A stretch of DNA of 64,000 bases from NCBI RefSeq assembly GCF_000760215.1, contig NZ_JNAW01000004.1, forward strand, positions 370,669 to 434,668, read 5' to 3'. Source of the DNA: Prochlorococcus sp. MIT 0603. Lineage in GTDB: Bacteria; Cyanobacteriota; Cyanobacteriia; PCC-6307; Cyanobiaceae. Both the position numbers and the translations under genes were made by a program. Position 1 is the stretch's first letter; every line of letters begins with the position of its first letter. Positions 12,107 through 21,391 of this stretch are shown in pieces. A model generated the notes under the pieces. The model saw only the letters and a program-made list of their open reading frames with translations. It did no database searches and had not been told where the DNA came from.

Positions 12107-12945
12107 AAGAAAATATTGCTATAAAAACTTGTTGGATTAATGGTCACTGGATTTATAATGATGATGTGAAACTACCAATGAATGATCGTGGAATAACTCT
12201 TGGCGATGGACTTTTCGAAACAATTCTAATCCTGCAAAGTACTCCTCAATTACTCGATGATCATATAGAGCGGTGGAAACAAAGCGCAATATTACTTGGA
12301 ATGATTGAACCCCCAGATAAAGAATTTTTGTTACCACTCATTAAAGAAGCAATCAATCGTACATCATTAATTAAAGGCAATGGTGTGCTACGTCTGAATT
12401 GGAGTCGAGGTACAAATAATAATAGAGGCATTCAGTTCCCAACAAGAGTGAAAAAATCATCTCATAAGTTTTGGTTAGAGCTAAATAGATATAGTCCGTG
12501 CTTTAAGCCAGTATCAACAATAATTAGTCGCCATGAACAACGTAATGCTAAGAGTAGGTTAAGTCAATGTAAAACATTCAATTATTGTCAATCTATCCAA
12601 GCTCGTAATGAATCAAATCTTGCAGGCTACGATGATGCTTTATTGCTAAGTACAAGTGGTGAAATTGCTTGTGGAACAACAGCCAATCTTCTTATTAAAA
12701 GAAACGGTTCATGGTTAACTCCACGCAAAGAGAGTGGTTGTCTTCCTGGTATCATGAGACAGCAAGGTTTAAATTCTGGATTGTTTCAAGAAGCAAAAAT
12801 TTCACCTAAACCAGAACCAAATGATATATGGCTATTAATTAATAGTCTTAGCTGTCATCCACTTACTAAATTAAATGACAATAATCTAAAAAAGTATGAT
12901 GGAGCTGAGCTACTTTGGCAATCACTAATAACAAATAAGAACTAA
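12103..12945 (+). CDS. pabC: aminodeoxychorismate lyase / class IV aminotransferase
   Basis: A 280-aa fold-type IV PLP enzyme. In this position it most likely releases pyruvate from aminodeoxychorismate to give p-aminobenzoate. Seen: NDRGITLGDGLFET near the N-terminus, the Schiff-base lysine K157 in CKTFNY, and SGEIACGTTANL, which holds the conserved Glu and phosphate-binding turn. Branched-chain or D-amino-acid aminotransferases share this fold, so the assignment rests on the ATGA overlap with pabB. Its stop TAA shares bases with the convergent cobA stop (CTAA). Confidence 0.85.
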   Translation: MKENIAIKTCWINGHWIYNDDVKLPMNDRGITLGDGLFETILILQSTPQLLDDHIERWKQSAILLGMIEPPDKEFLLPLIKEAINRTSLIKGNGVLRLNWSRGTNNNRGIQFPTRVKKSSHKFWLELNRYSPCFKPVSTIISRHEQRNAKSRLSQCKTFNYCQSIQARNESNLAGYDDALLLSTSGEIACGTTANLLIKRNGSWLTPRKESGCLPGIMRQQGLNSGLFQEAKISPKPEPNDIWLLINSLSCHPLTKLNDNNLKKYDGAELLWQSLITNKN

Positions 12946-13727
12946 AACTCCTTTGGCATAGAAGCATTCGAAGGTGGTAAAACACATTCTTTAATTTGGA
13001 ACTTTATGATTTCGCCAACAATCACTATTGAAGGTGTGCTGAATTCATTACGCTCAGCTTCCTCAACTAGTCTATCTAATGAAGTTGTTAAGGAACGTTG
13101 TCCAATCACAGTGGCATATTGAATAACCGCTGATGGAGTCTGGGGTGGGAGACCAGAATCAAGTAGTTCCTGAACAATATATCTCAAATTATGCACTCCC
13201 ATATAAATCACCAAAGTTGGACTGGCTTGAGCAAGACGCTTCCAATTCACAAAAGGTCGTTGCTTATCAATACCCTCATGACCAGTGACAAAAGTAACCG
13301 AACTACCTGCAAGGCGATGAGTCAATGGAATTCCAAGGTAAGCCGCAGCAGCAACGCCAGATGTAATTCCTGGAACAACTTGCACAGAAATTCCATGTTG
13401 CTGTAAATAAGCCGCTTCCTCTCCACCTCGTCCAAACACAAAAGGATCGCCTCCCTTTAAACGAACAACTGATTTATATTTGCCTGCTAACTCTAAAAGA
13501 AGCGCATTAGTTTTTGTTTGAGGAGTCGAATGATGACCTCTTTTTTTTCCAACAAAAAATAATTTACATTGATCTTTAACCAACTCTAAGATTTCTTTAG
13601 GTACTAACGCGTCATAAACAAGCGTATCGCATTGACTAAGGAGCCTATATGCCTTCAAAGTTAATAAATCAGGGTCGCCTGGCCCAGCACCTACCAAGTA
13701 AACACTTCCTTTCTGTTTATGCTTCAT
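12942..13727 (-). CDS. cobA: uroporphyrinogen-III C-methyltransferase
   Basis: A 261-aa SAM-dependent methyltransferase that converts uroporphyrinogen III to precorrin-2, the branch to cobalamin and sirohaem. Seen: VGAGPGDPDLLTLKA at the start, VRLKGGDPFVFGRGGEE around residue 90, VPGITSGVAAAAYLGIPLTHR, and VTGHE. It is the single-domain CobA form without a CysG oxidase/chelatase part. The ATG at 13727 is preferred over a TTG two codons upstream. That ATG overlaps the ATG of the divergent gene at 13726 by two bases, and the 3' end overlaps pabC by four. Confidence 0.95.
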   Translation of the reverse strand: MKHKQKGSVYLVGAGPGDPDLLTLKAYRLLSQCDTLVYDALVPKEILELVKDQCKLFFVGKKRGHHSTPQTKTNALLLELAGKYKSVVRLKGGDPFVFGRGGEEAAYLQQHGISVQVVPGITSGVAAAAYLGIPLTHRLAGSSVTFVTGHEGIDKQRPFVNWKRLAQASPTLVIYMGVHNLRYIVQELLDSGLPPQTPSAVIQYATVIGQRSLTTSLDRLVEEAERNEFSTPSIVIVGEIIKFQIKECVLPPSNASMPKEF

Positions 13728-14787
13728 GAACAAAACATCTGCTAATCGAGAACGTTTTAAAAACTACTTAAGAAAAATAGGTAGTGGTGAAAAGACAAGT
13801 CGAGGCATGACAAGAGAAGAAGCAGCGGATGCATTAGAACTAATTCTGCTTAATGAACCCAGTCCTGCTCAAATTGGAGCATTTCTAATAGCACATCGCA
13901 TTCGCAGACCAGAGCCTCAAGAACTTGCTGGAATGGTAGATACATACATCAAGTTAGGTCCAAATATAGTTTCAAGCAATGACAAACATCCTCCAATTTC
14001 ATTTGGCATACCATTTGATGGCAGAACAAAAACATCACCTATTTATCCATTAACAACCCTATTGCTTCTTGATTCTTTACAACCAGTCATTCTTCAGGGA
14101 TCAGGACGAATGCCACCAAAATATGGAGTCACAACAAATGAGTTATTTCAAGTTCTTGGACTATCTCTGCAAAACCTAAGCATAGAGGAAGTACAAAGAG
14201 GGTTTGATGAACATGGACTAGCAATGATTTTCCAACAAGATCATTTCCCATTAGCAGAGTCTCTTATTAGTTATCGAGAAGATCTGGGGAAACGACCACC
14301 AATTGCAAGCATGGAATTAATATGGTCAGCTCATCAAGGAAAACATTTATTAATCTCAGGATATGTTCATCCACCAACAGAAAATAGACATATTAAAACA
14401 TTTAAAATATTAGGCGAAGATAATATTTTAATGATCCAAGGACTTGAAGGTGGAATAGATTTACCAATTGGCAAGATATCTAAAGCAACACATTATAAAG
14501 GTAATAAAGCTTTTCAAGTAAAACTGAATCCTAAAGATTATTCATTCGACTGTAAGGATTTAAAGTATAGTAATATAAATCAGTGGAGGATAGAAAGTTT
14601 AGAAGCATTAGATGGTAAAGGCCCTTTATATGAATCTGTTATATGGAATACTGGGGTTTATTTATGGTTTACAGGAAAATCAAAAAATATTCTATCAGGG
14701 GTTAATCAAGCAAAACAATCCATTAAATCTGGATCAGCAAAGAAAATTCTTGAAAAATTAATTAAGTGGAGAAAGAAATATAATTAA
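13726..14787 (+). CDS. TrpD2-like (anthranilate phosphoribosyltransferase family) protein
   Basis: A 353-aa protein with the fold of TrpD/nucleoside phosphorylases: an N-terminal helical domain (SRGMTREEAADALELILLNEPSPAQIGAFLIAHRIR) and a Rossmann-like core. The catalytic glycine loop GTGGD and the KHGNR motif of true TrpD are not present; the equivalent areas read IPFDGRTK and LQGSGRMPPKYG. This points to the TrpD2/YbiB subfamily, known to bind nucleic acid rather than to make tryptophan. Its ATG shares bases with the divergent cobA start. Function here is inferred from family only. Confidence 0.8.
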   Translation: MNKTSANRERFKNYLRKIGSGEKTSRGMTREEAADALELILLNEPSPAQIGAFLIAHRIRRPEPQELAGMVDTYIKLGPNIVSSNDKHPPISFGIPFDGRTKTSPIYPLTTLLLLDSLQPVILQGSGRMPPKYGVTTNELFQVLGLSLQNLSIEEVQRGFDEHGLAMIFQQDHFPLAESLISYREDLGKRPPIASMELIWSAHQGKHLLISGYVHPPTENRHIKTFKILGEDNILMIQGLEGGIDLPIGKISKATHYKGNKAFQVKLNPKDYSFDCKDLKYSNINQWRIESLEALDGKGPLYESVIWNTGVYLWFTGKSKNILSGVNQAKQSIKSGSAKKILEKLIKWRKKYN

Positions 14788-14865
14788 CTTTAAGCATTTA
14801 GCTGATGAAAAATTTACTTATCAGAAAATAATCAATACTGTAATTAAACAAAGTCTGTAAAATAA

Positions 14866-16140
14866 TTGAAAGTTCTCCGTCGTTTCACATTGCAAAGGCC
14901 CAAAGTCCCAACACTATTAAGTGCTTTCATTACTTTGTTGAATGACCGACTAGGTGAAACGATTGTTTTCCCTTTATTACCATTCCTTTTAGAACGCTTC
15001 ACCAATAGCGGAAGTACTATTGGGCTCCTTGCAGGAACTTATGCAATTTCACAATTTACAGTAGCTCCTTTAATTGGAGCTTTAAGTGATCGTTTTGGTA
15101 GAAAGCCAGTAATAATATTATGTGTATTTGGTTCAGTAATTGGGCTTAGCCTCTTTGCAATAACAGTTAGCTTAGATTGGGAGAACCTCATTCCACAATC
15201 TACATTAGGCCTTCCATTATTACTTTTATTTCTAGCGAGAATTATAGATGGTATAAGTGGTGGTACAGCTACTACTGCAACAGCAATACTTGCTGATATA
15301 TCTACCCCTGAAAACCGTGCTAAAACATTTGGACTAATTGGAGTAGCGTTCGGTCTCGGATTCTTACTCGGTCCCGGCTTAGGAACATCTCTAGCAAAAA
15401 TAAGCGTCACCTTACCAGTGTGGGCAGCAACAGCCTTTGCAATTCTCAATCTGGCTCTAGTTACTTGGATTTTACCCGAAACACACCCTATCTCTTCTCG
15501 TAATAAATTACCAAAAAAAAGAGAGCTAAATCCCATTACACAATTAAGACAGGTATTTATTAATCCTTCACTGCAAAAGCTATGTATAGGATTTTTCCTA
15601 TTTTTTATGGCATTTAATGGCTTTACAGCAATTCTCGTACTTTATCTAAAACAAGCTTTTAATTGGAGTCCGGAGCTGGCAAGTCTCACTTTCGTGGTTG
15701 TAGGATTGGTTGCTATGGTTGTACAAGGTGGTTTAATTGGACCTCTGGTAAATAGATTTGGTGAATCGAAATTAACTTTGATAGGAATAGGTTTTGTAAT
15801 TCTTGGTTGTTTACTTTTACCAAGTGCTACTCCAGATAATGCAATTAAAACAGTCTTTACTGCCGTTGCACTCTTAGCCGTTGGCACTGGATTAGTTACA
15901 CCTTGTTTAAGAGCACTAATTTCCAAAAGGCTAACTGCTAATAACCAAGGAGCAATTCTAGGAAGCCTTCAAGGCTTACAAAGCCTCGGTACTTTTATAG
16001 GTGCTGCAGCTGCAGGAATTTCATATGATTTATTCGGTCAAAAGAGTCCTTTTTGGGGAACGACAGGGTTACTCATTCTTGTTATAATATTAATTTCAAA
16101 TAATAAAATAGGAATAGGTAATGCGAGAAGCCAAAAGTAA
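14866..16140 (+). CDS. major facilitator superfamily transporter (TetA-like)
   Basis: A 424-aa integral membrane protein with about twelve hydrophobic segments. It has motif A of drug-proton antiporters in the first loop (GALSDRFGRKPVI) and PENRAKTFGLIGVAFGLGFLLGPGLG, close to tetracycline-efflux-type MFS proteins. The substrate cannot be told from sequence. The start is TTG at 14866 with no strong Shine-Dalgarno; the next in-frame ATGs are far inside the protein. It lies alone between the TrpD2-like gene and ppk. Confidence 0.85.
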   Translation: MKVLRRFTLQRPKVPTLLSAFITLLNDRLGETIVFPLLPFLLERFTNSGSTIGLLAGTYAISQFTVAPLIGALSDRFGRKPVIILCVFGSVIGLSLFAITVSLDWENLIPQSTLGLPLLLLFLARIIDGISGGTATTATAILADISTPENRAKTFGLIGVAFGLGFLLGPGLGTSLAKISVTLPVWAATAFAILNLALVTWILPETHPISSRNKLPKKRELNPITQLRQVFINPSLQKLCIGFFLFFMAFNGFTAILVLYLKQAFNWSPELASLTFVVVGLVAMVVQGGLIGPLVNRFGESKLTLIGIGFVILGCLLLPSATPDNAIKTVFTAVALLAVGTGLVTPCLRALISKRLTANNQGAILGSLQGLQSLGTFIGAAAAGISYDLFGQKSPFWGTTGLLILVIILISNNKIGIGNARSQK

Positions 16141-16217
16141 AAGGAGAAAAGCCCTATGTAAAATACAAATTCAATTAACAATATTTACTGAGAAATTCAA
16201 TTAAAAATAACTTTCAA

Positions 16218-18332
16218 ATGACTACACATGCCACAGTAGAAAACAATTATATCAATAGAGAATTAAGCTGGATTGATTTTAATGGTCGAGTACTTGAAAA
16301 AGCTACAGACAAAGAGATACCACTTCTAGAGCAAGCAAAGTTTAGCGCTATTTACAGTAATAACTTAGATGAATTTTTTATGGTTAGAGTTGCTTCGTTG
16401 AAATCTCAAATTGAAGCAGGGATAACTAAAAAAAGTGTAGATCAAAAAACACCCAAAGAACAGTTAATAGAAATTAGGAATCAATTATTACCCTATCTAG
16501 AAAAACAGCAAGAACACTATATATCAAAACTAAAGCCTAGTCTAAAAGAAAAGAAAGTCTTTTTATTAGATTATTCAGAGTTAAATGCACATGAAAAAGC
16601 TTGGTTAGAGAATTATTTCACGACTGCAATTTTTCCTATTCTTACACCATTAGCGGTTGACCCTGCACACCCATTTCCATTTGTAAGCAACCTTAGTCTT
16701 AATATTGCAGCAATAATTAAAGATCCCAAATCAGGCGAACATCAATTCTCACGCGTAAAAGTTCCACAAAAAACATTAGATAGATTCATCACTATTCCTA
16801 ATGAAATAAGTCTTAGAGACCCTGAACTTGTATATAGCGCCGTTCCTATTGAACAAGTTGTGGCCAACAATTTAAATATGTTGTTCCCTGGAATGGAAAT
16901 TAAAGAATATTCATTTTTTCGAGTGACGCGAGATGCAGACTTAGAACTTCGAGATCTTGAAGCTGATGATCTCATGATCGCACTTGAACAAGGTCTTAGA
17001 AAACGTCGTATGGGAGGAGAAATAGTTCGACTAGAAGTTGCCATTGATATGCCAATAAGGATTTTAGACTTACTAATCGAAGGTATGGCAGTCAAAACAA
17101 ATGATCTTTATAAAGTTAAAGGGCTTTTAGGACTTGATGAATTGTCTAAATTAATAAATATCGAAAGGCCAGAATTATATGATCTTCAAGAATGTGGTCA
17201 AACTCATAAATCTCTTAAAAAGAGCCAAAGTAGTCTGCTGGAAGATCGATCAATAAAGAAAGAAGAGTTTAAAAGTATTTTCTCGATCATAAGAAAAAAC
17301 GATATTCTTCTCCATCACCCATATGACTTATTTAAAAGCTCCGTAGAAGAATTTATTAATCAATCTGCAGATGATCCATTGGTCATGGGAATCAAAATGA
17401 CTCTATATAGAGTCTCAAAAAACTCACCAATTATTGAAGCTTTAATCCGAGCTGCTGAAAATGGAAAACAAGTAATGGCTCTTGTTGAACTGAAAGCTCG
17501 TTTTGATGAAGACAATAATATTCAATGGGCTAAACAGCTAGAACAATCAGGGGTGCATGTCGTCTATGGCGTCATTGGGCTTAAAACTCATACCAAAATT
17601 GCATTGGTAATACGTAAAGAAAAAGAACGGTTACGAAGTTATTTTCATATTGGAACAGGTAACTACAACTCAAAAACATCAAAGCAATATACAGACCTAG
17701 GGCTACTGTCTATCCAACCGGAGATAGGACAGGATTTAATAGAACTCTTTAATTATTTAACTGGTTTTTCAAAACAACAGAGCTTTAGAAAACTATTAGT
17801 AGCACCCGTTTCACTAAGAAAAGGGATAGAAAAGCTAATAGAGAAGGAAATTGAAAATGCAAAAAATGGAAGAAAAGCAAAGATACAAGCCAAAATGAAT
17901 TCCCTAGTAGATCCAACTATTATTAAATTGCTTTATAAAGCCTCTCAATCAGGAGTTAAGATAGAACTAATAGTGCGCGGAATGTGCTGTTTATTACCTA
18001 AAAAAGAAGGCCTAAGTGAGAATATTACTGTAACTAGTATTATTGGTAGATATCTTGAACATTCAAGAATTTTTTGGTTTTACAATGATAATGAACCCAA
18101 AGTATTTATTGGAAGTGCAGATTGGATGAGAAGAAACTTAGATCGACGAGTTGAGGCAGTAACTCCAATTGAAGAACCAAGTTTAAAGAAAAAAGTTGAA
18201 CACATATTAAGAGTCTATTTAAATGACAATGTAGATGCTTGGGAAATGCAAGGTGATGGGAAGTTTATTCGTAAAGCTTGTGAAAAAGAAAAGCAATCTG
18301 CGCAAACAACATTGATGAATTTTTCTGATTAA
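16218..18332 (+). CDS. ppk: polyphosphate kinase 1
   Basis: A 704-aa enzyme that polymerises the gamma phosphate of ATP into polyphosphate, and reverses it. Seen: the N domain (INRELSWIDFNGRVL), the head domain with ILTPLAVDPAHPFPF, then the two phospholipase-D-like catalytic domains. H477 in FHIGTGNYN matches the autophosphorylated His region of the family. KTHTKIALV and ARFDEDNNIQWAKQLE are also in place. Length is normal. It ends 180 bases before the sigma factor gene. Confidence 0.96.
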   Translation: MTTHATVENNYINRELSWIDFNGRVLEKATDKEIPLLEQAKFSAIYSNNLDEFFMVRVASLKSQIEAGITKKSVDQKTPKEQLIEIRNQLLPYLEKQQEHYISKLKPSLKEKKVFLLDYSELNAHEKAWLENYFTTAIFPILTPLAVDPAHPFPFVSNLSLNIAAIIKDPKSGEHQFSRVKVPQKTLDRFITIPNEISLRDPELVYSAVPIEQVVANNLNMLFPGMEIKEYSFFRVTRDADLELRDLEADDLMIALEQGLRKRRMGGEIVRLEVAIDMPIRILDLLIEGMAVKTNDLYKVKGLLGLDELSKLINIERPELYDLQECGQTHKSLKKSQSSLLEDRSIKKEEFKSIFSIIRKNDILLHHPYDLFKSSVEEFINQSADDPLVMGIKMTLYRVSKNSPIIEALIRAAENGKQVMALVELKARFDEDNNIQWAKQLEQSGVHVVYGVIGLKTHTKIALVIRKEKERLRSYFHIGTGNYNSKTSKQYTDLGLLSIQPEIGQDLIELFNYLTGFSKQQSFRKLLVAPVSLRKGIEKLIEKEIENAKNGRKAKIQAKMNSLVDPTIIKLLYKASQSGVKIELIVRGMCCLLPKKEGLSENITVTSIIGRYLEHSRIFWFYNDNEPKVFIGSADWMRRNLDRRVEAVTPIEEPSLKKKVEHILRVYLNDNVDAWEMQGDGKFIRKACEKEKQSAQTTLMNFSD

Positions 18333-18452
18333 CAAAAAGTATTCAAGCAGATATTAACTAGATATTTAAGAGTAAATACTAAGTCTTAATACCTAATAAA
18401 GTGTCTTTTGCAACAACGTTAGGCTATCTAAATAAAAACATTTTATTTAATT

Positions 18453-18475
18453 CACTGTTATTTTCCATAACAGTG
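18453..18475. promoter_or_regulatory. perfect 9-bp hairpin upstream of the sigma factor gene
   Basis: CACTGTTAT and ATAACAGTG pair perfectly over 9 bp around the 5-base loop TTTCC. The centre lies about 50 bases before the sigma factor start. No T-tract follows, so it is a poor intrinsic terminator for ppk. A dimeric-regulator operator or a 5'-UTR hairpin controlling the sigma factor are possible readings. Confidence 0.5.
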
Positions 18476-18500
18476 CTAAGTTCATTCTAAATATAAATAT

Positions 18501-18506
18501 AGGAGG
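18501..18506 (+). promoter_or_regulatory. strong Shine-Dalgarno for the sigma factor
   Basis: AGGAGG is a full anti-16S match, unusually strong for this window. It lies 8 bases before the ATG at 18515 and only 5 before the GTG at 18512, which favours the ATG as start. Confidence 0.7.
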
Positions 18507-18514
18507 CCAGGGTG

Positions 18515-19534
18515 ATGGGGATCCCTCTGGAATCTGTTAAAGGTGATTCTGCATCATCTTCAGAAAAACTAGTTCTGCCTAAAACTTCAAAAGGGTCTAG
18601 GCACAAAAATCCTAACAATGGTTCTGTTGGAAGAGGAAGGCCTCCTGGTCGTGTAGGAACTGATTCTATAGGTTTTTATCTGAGCAGTATTGGGAGAGTA
18701 CCTCTACTTACTCCTGCAGAGGAGATTGAGCTTGCTCACCATGTCCAAAAAATGAAAGAATTACTGGATGTTCCGAAGGAAGATATCAACCCTCGTCAAC
18801 GCCATCAAATTCGAATGGGTAAACGAGCAAGAGATCGCATGATGGCTGCAAATCTTCGCTTAGTAGTTAGTGTCGCGAAAAAATACCAAAACCAAGGTCT
18901 GGAGCTTCTTGATCTAGTACAAGAGGGGGCTATTGGTTTAGAACGAGCTGTTGACAAGTTTGACCCAGCAATGGGTTACAAATTTTCAACCTATGCATAC
19001 TGGTGGATACGTCAAGGAATGACTAGAGCAATTGACAATAGTGCGCGTACAATTCGTCTTCCAATTCATATCAGCGAAAAACTCTCGAAAATGCGTCGCA
19101 TAACAAGAGAATTATCTCATAGATTAGGGCGCCAACCTAATAGAGTTGAACTGGCTAGTGAGTTAGGCATGGAAACAAAAGATTTAGAAGAATTAATCTC
19201 ACAAAGTGCTCCTTGTGCATCATTAGATTCCCATGCTCGAGGCGAAGAAGACAGGAGCACATTAGGCGAGTTGATACCAGATCCAAACTACAATGAGCCA
19301 ATGGAAGGAATGGATAGAAATATGCAAAAAGAACATTTAAGTGGATGGCTTTCTCAACTTAATGAAAGAGAGCAAAAGATTATGCGCTTAAGATTTGGTC
19401 TCGATGGAGAAGAGCCTCTAACCCTCGCTGAAATAGGAAGGCAAATCAATGTATCTAGAGAACGTGTAAGACAATTAGAGTCAAAAGCGATTCTCAAATT
19501 AAGAGGAATGACTAACCATCAACAAGCTGCATAA
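18515..19534 (+). CDS. RpoD-family group 2 sigma factor
   Basis: A 339-aa sigma-70 protein without the long region 1.1 of a primary sigma. Seen in order: region 1.2 (DSIGFYLSSIGRVPLLTPAEEIELA), region 2 (ANLRLVVSVAKKY, LDLVQEGAIGLERAVDKFD, KFSTYAYWWIRQGMTRAI), region 3, and region 4 with the helix-turn-helix LTLAEIGRQINVSRERVRQLE. The region 2.4 and 4.2 residues resemble those reading standard -10/-35 boxes. A Ser/Lys/Gly-rich N-terminal tail precedes it. Cyanobacteria hold several such factors for light and stress control; which one this is cannot be told. Confidence 0.92.
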   Translation: MGIPLESVKGDSASSSEKLVLPKTSKGSRHKNPNNGSVGRGRPPGRVGTDSIGFYLSSIGRVPLLTPAEEIELAHHVQKMKELLDVPKEDINPRQRHQIRMGKRARDRMMAANLRLVVSVAKKYQNQGLELLDLVQEGAIGLERAVDKFDPAMGYKFSTYAYWWIRQGMTRAIDNSARTIRLPIHISEKLSKMRRITRELSHRLGRQPNRVELASELGMETKDLEELISQSAPCASLDSHARGEEDRSTLGELIPDPNYNEPMEGMDRNMQKEHLSGWLSQLNEREQKIMRLRFGLDGEEPLTLAEIGRQINVSRERVRQLESKAILKLRGMTNHQQAA

Positions 19535-19542
19535 ACCATAAT

Positions 19543-20190
19543 GTGAGAAACTTCTATTCTCTAATTATCATTGGAGGCTGGTTATTTATAGTTTTATCTT
19601 GTAGTTTTCTATCTAGTAAACTATTTCCAAAGCAAGAAGAGTTGAGTCGTAAAATTGTACATATAGGAAGTGGTCCAATAATTCCTTTAGCTTGGTGGTT
19701 AGATGTATCTAGTAATATCGCCATTGTAGTTGCTAGTATTATTACTATTTGTCTAGCAGTCAATTATCAGTTAAGATTATTCACATCAATTGAAAATATA
19801 GGAAGGCGAAGTTTTGGAACTATTTTATATGGGCTAAGCATAAGTTCGTTGCTAATTTTATTCTGGGAAAACTGTCCTTCTGCAGTCACTGCAGGTGTTC
19901 TTGTTATGGCATTCGGTGATGGATTAGCAGGTCTAATAGGTCCTAAAATAAAATCCCCTCATTGGTTTATTATGGGACAAAAAAAATCTGTAATAGGTAC
20001 GCTAACTATTGGATCTATAAGTGCATTAATATTAGTAATTATTAATTACGCAACTGGATCTCATTTAGATTTGAACAATATTTGTCTAATTACATCGTTG
20101 GCAATCGCCCTTGAACAAATTAGTCCCCTAGGAATTGATAATCTTACAGTCCCATTAGTAGTTGCGATTAGCTGGCAATGGATGTTCTAA
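19543..20190 (+). CDS. phytol/dolichol kinase-like membrane protein
   Basis: A 215-aa membrane protein of the CTP-dependent polyprenol kinase family, resembling VTE5 and VTE6 of tocopherol and phytol salvage. Seen: SRKIVHIGSGPIIPLAWWL, GRRSFGTILYGLSI, and the VMAFGDGLAGLIGPKI signature followed by GQKKSVIGTL. About six hydrophobic segments are present. The start is GTG at 19543, eight bases after the sigma factor stop. A role in returning chlorophyll-derived phytol to lipids is inferred from the family. Confidence 0.82.
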   Translation: MRNFYSLIIIGGWLFIVLSCSFLSSKLFPKQEELSRKIVHIGSGPIIPLAWWLDVSSNIAIVVASIITICLAVNYQLRLFTSIENIGRRSFGTILYGLSISSLLILFWENCPSAVTAGVLVMAFGDGLAGLIGPKIKSPHWFIMGQKKSVIGTLTIGSISALILVIINYATGSHLDLNNICLITSLAIALEQISPLGIDNLTVPLVVAISWQWMF

Positions 20191-20196
20191 ATAAAG

Positions 20197-21267
20197 TCAA
20201 AGAATGACTGCTGCTAATTCTTCAAGAAGCATCTCCGTAGTGTTTATATCAATACATGCATCTGTAATACTTTGACCATAAGTAAGTTTCGAGAGGTCTG
20301 TAGATAAGCTTTGATTTCCTTCTACCAAATGACTCTCTAACATTACTCCCATAATATTAGAAGAGCCTTTTTGAATTTGAAGGGCAACATCCCTTAAAAC
20401 ATCAACTTGGCGGCGATAATCTTTCTTAGAATTACCATGACTACAATCAATCATAACTCTATCTATTGAACCAGAGTCAGAAAGTTCCTTTGAAACCTTC
20501 CCAACTGAATCAACATCATAATTAGTACCACTACTTCCTCCTCTCAAGACAAGATGGCCATCTGGATTTCCTGTAGTACTAATAATAGAAGCAGAGCCCT
20601 GATGATTAATACCCAAAAAATGATGAGGCTTAGAGGCTGCTTTCATAGCATTAATAGCAATTGCAATAGTGCCATCTGTACCATTTTTATATCCTATTGG
20701 CATTGATAACCCTGAAGCCATTTCTCTATGAGTCTGACTTTCTGTAGTGCGCGCACCAATTGCAGTCCAACTAATTAAATCAGCAATATATTGAGGCACA
20801 ACTGGATCTAATAATTCTGTTGCTGAAGGAATTTCTAAATGAGCAAGGTCTAACAAGAGAGATCTGGCTCGCCTTAAACCAGAATTAATATCATAAGAAC
20901 CATCCAGATGAGGATCATTTATTAAACCCTTCCAACCTGTAGTTGTCCTAGGTTTTTCAAAATAAACCCTCATAACTATCTCAAGTTTGTCTTCAAAACG
21001 TTCTCTTAATGACTTGAGCCTAATGGCATAATCTTTAGCAGCAGCAATATCATGCACTGAACAAGGGCCTACAATCACTAATAATCGTGAGTCAATACCA
21101 GAAAGAATCTCTTGAATTCTTGTACGTGTTTTCGAAACAATTGCGGCTGACTGAAGATCTAAGGGCAAGTCACTATGAAGTGAGGCAGGAGGAAGTAATG
21201 GCCTAGTCTCAACAACATGAAGATCTGAAGTTTGATCACTTACGTCAAAATCTGTTGAAAAACTCAT
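20197..21267 (-). CDS. 3-deoxy-7-phosphoheptulonate synthase (DAHP synthase, AroG type)
   Basis: A 356-aa class I-alpha enzyme that joins phosphoenolpyruvate and erythrose 4-phosphate as the first step of the shikimate pathway. Seen: VIVGPCSVHD, RVYFEKPRTTTGWKGLINDPHLDGS, and IDCSHGNSKKDYRRQ. The length equals the E. coli-type enzymes. The ATG at 21267 is chosen over the adjoining TTG because AGGAAGG lies four bases before it. The window also carries aroE. Feedback specificity is not readable here. Confidence 0.95.
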   Translation of the reverse strand: MSFSTDFDVSDQTSDLHVVETRPLLPPASLHSDLPLDLQSAAIVSKTRTRIQEILSGIDSRLLVIVGPCSVHDIAAAKDYAIRLKSLRERFEDKLEIVMRVYFEKPRTTTGWKGLINDPHLDGSYDINSGLRRARSLLLDLAHLEIPSATELLDPVVPQYIADLISWTAIGARTTESQTHREMASGLSMPIGYKNGTDGTIAIAINAMKAASKPHHFLGINHQGSASIISTTGNPDGHLVLRGGSSGTNYDVDSVGKVSKELSDSGSIDRVMIDCSHGNSKKDYRRQVDVLRDVALQIQKGSSNIMGVMLESHLVEGNQSLSTDLSKLTYGQSITDACIDINTTEMLLEELAAVIL

Positions 21268-21391
21268 CAATCCTTCCTAAATCCTAAAGATGACCAGAAA
21301 ACAATCGAAAAATAGACTAAGTATTTACATTTCTGCATCTATCTTCACTCAAAATTAGTTTAATGAAACCAGAATAAGTTAAATCTAGTCT

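Noticed and set aside
15039..15536. 165-aa open frame antisense to the MFS gene
   Set aside because: The plus-strand frame is a clear MFS transporter with motif A; the antisense product has no family resemblance.
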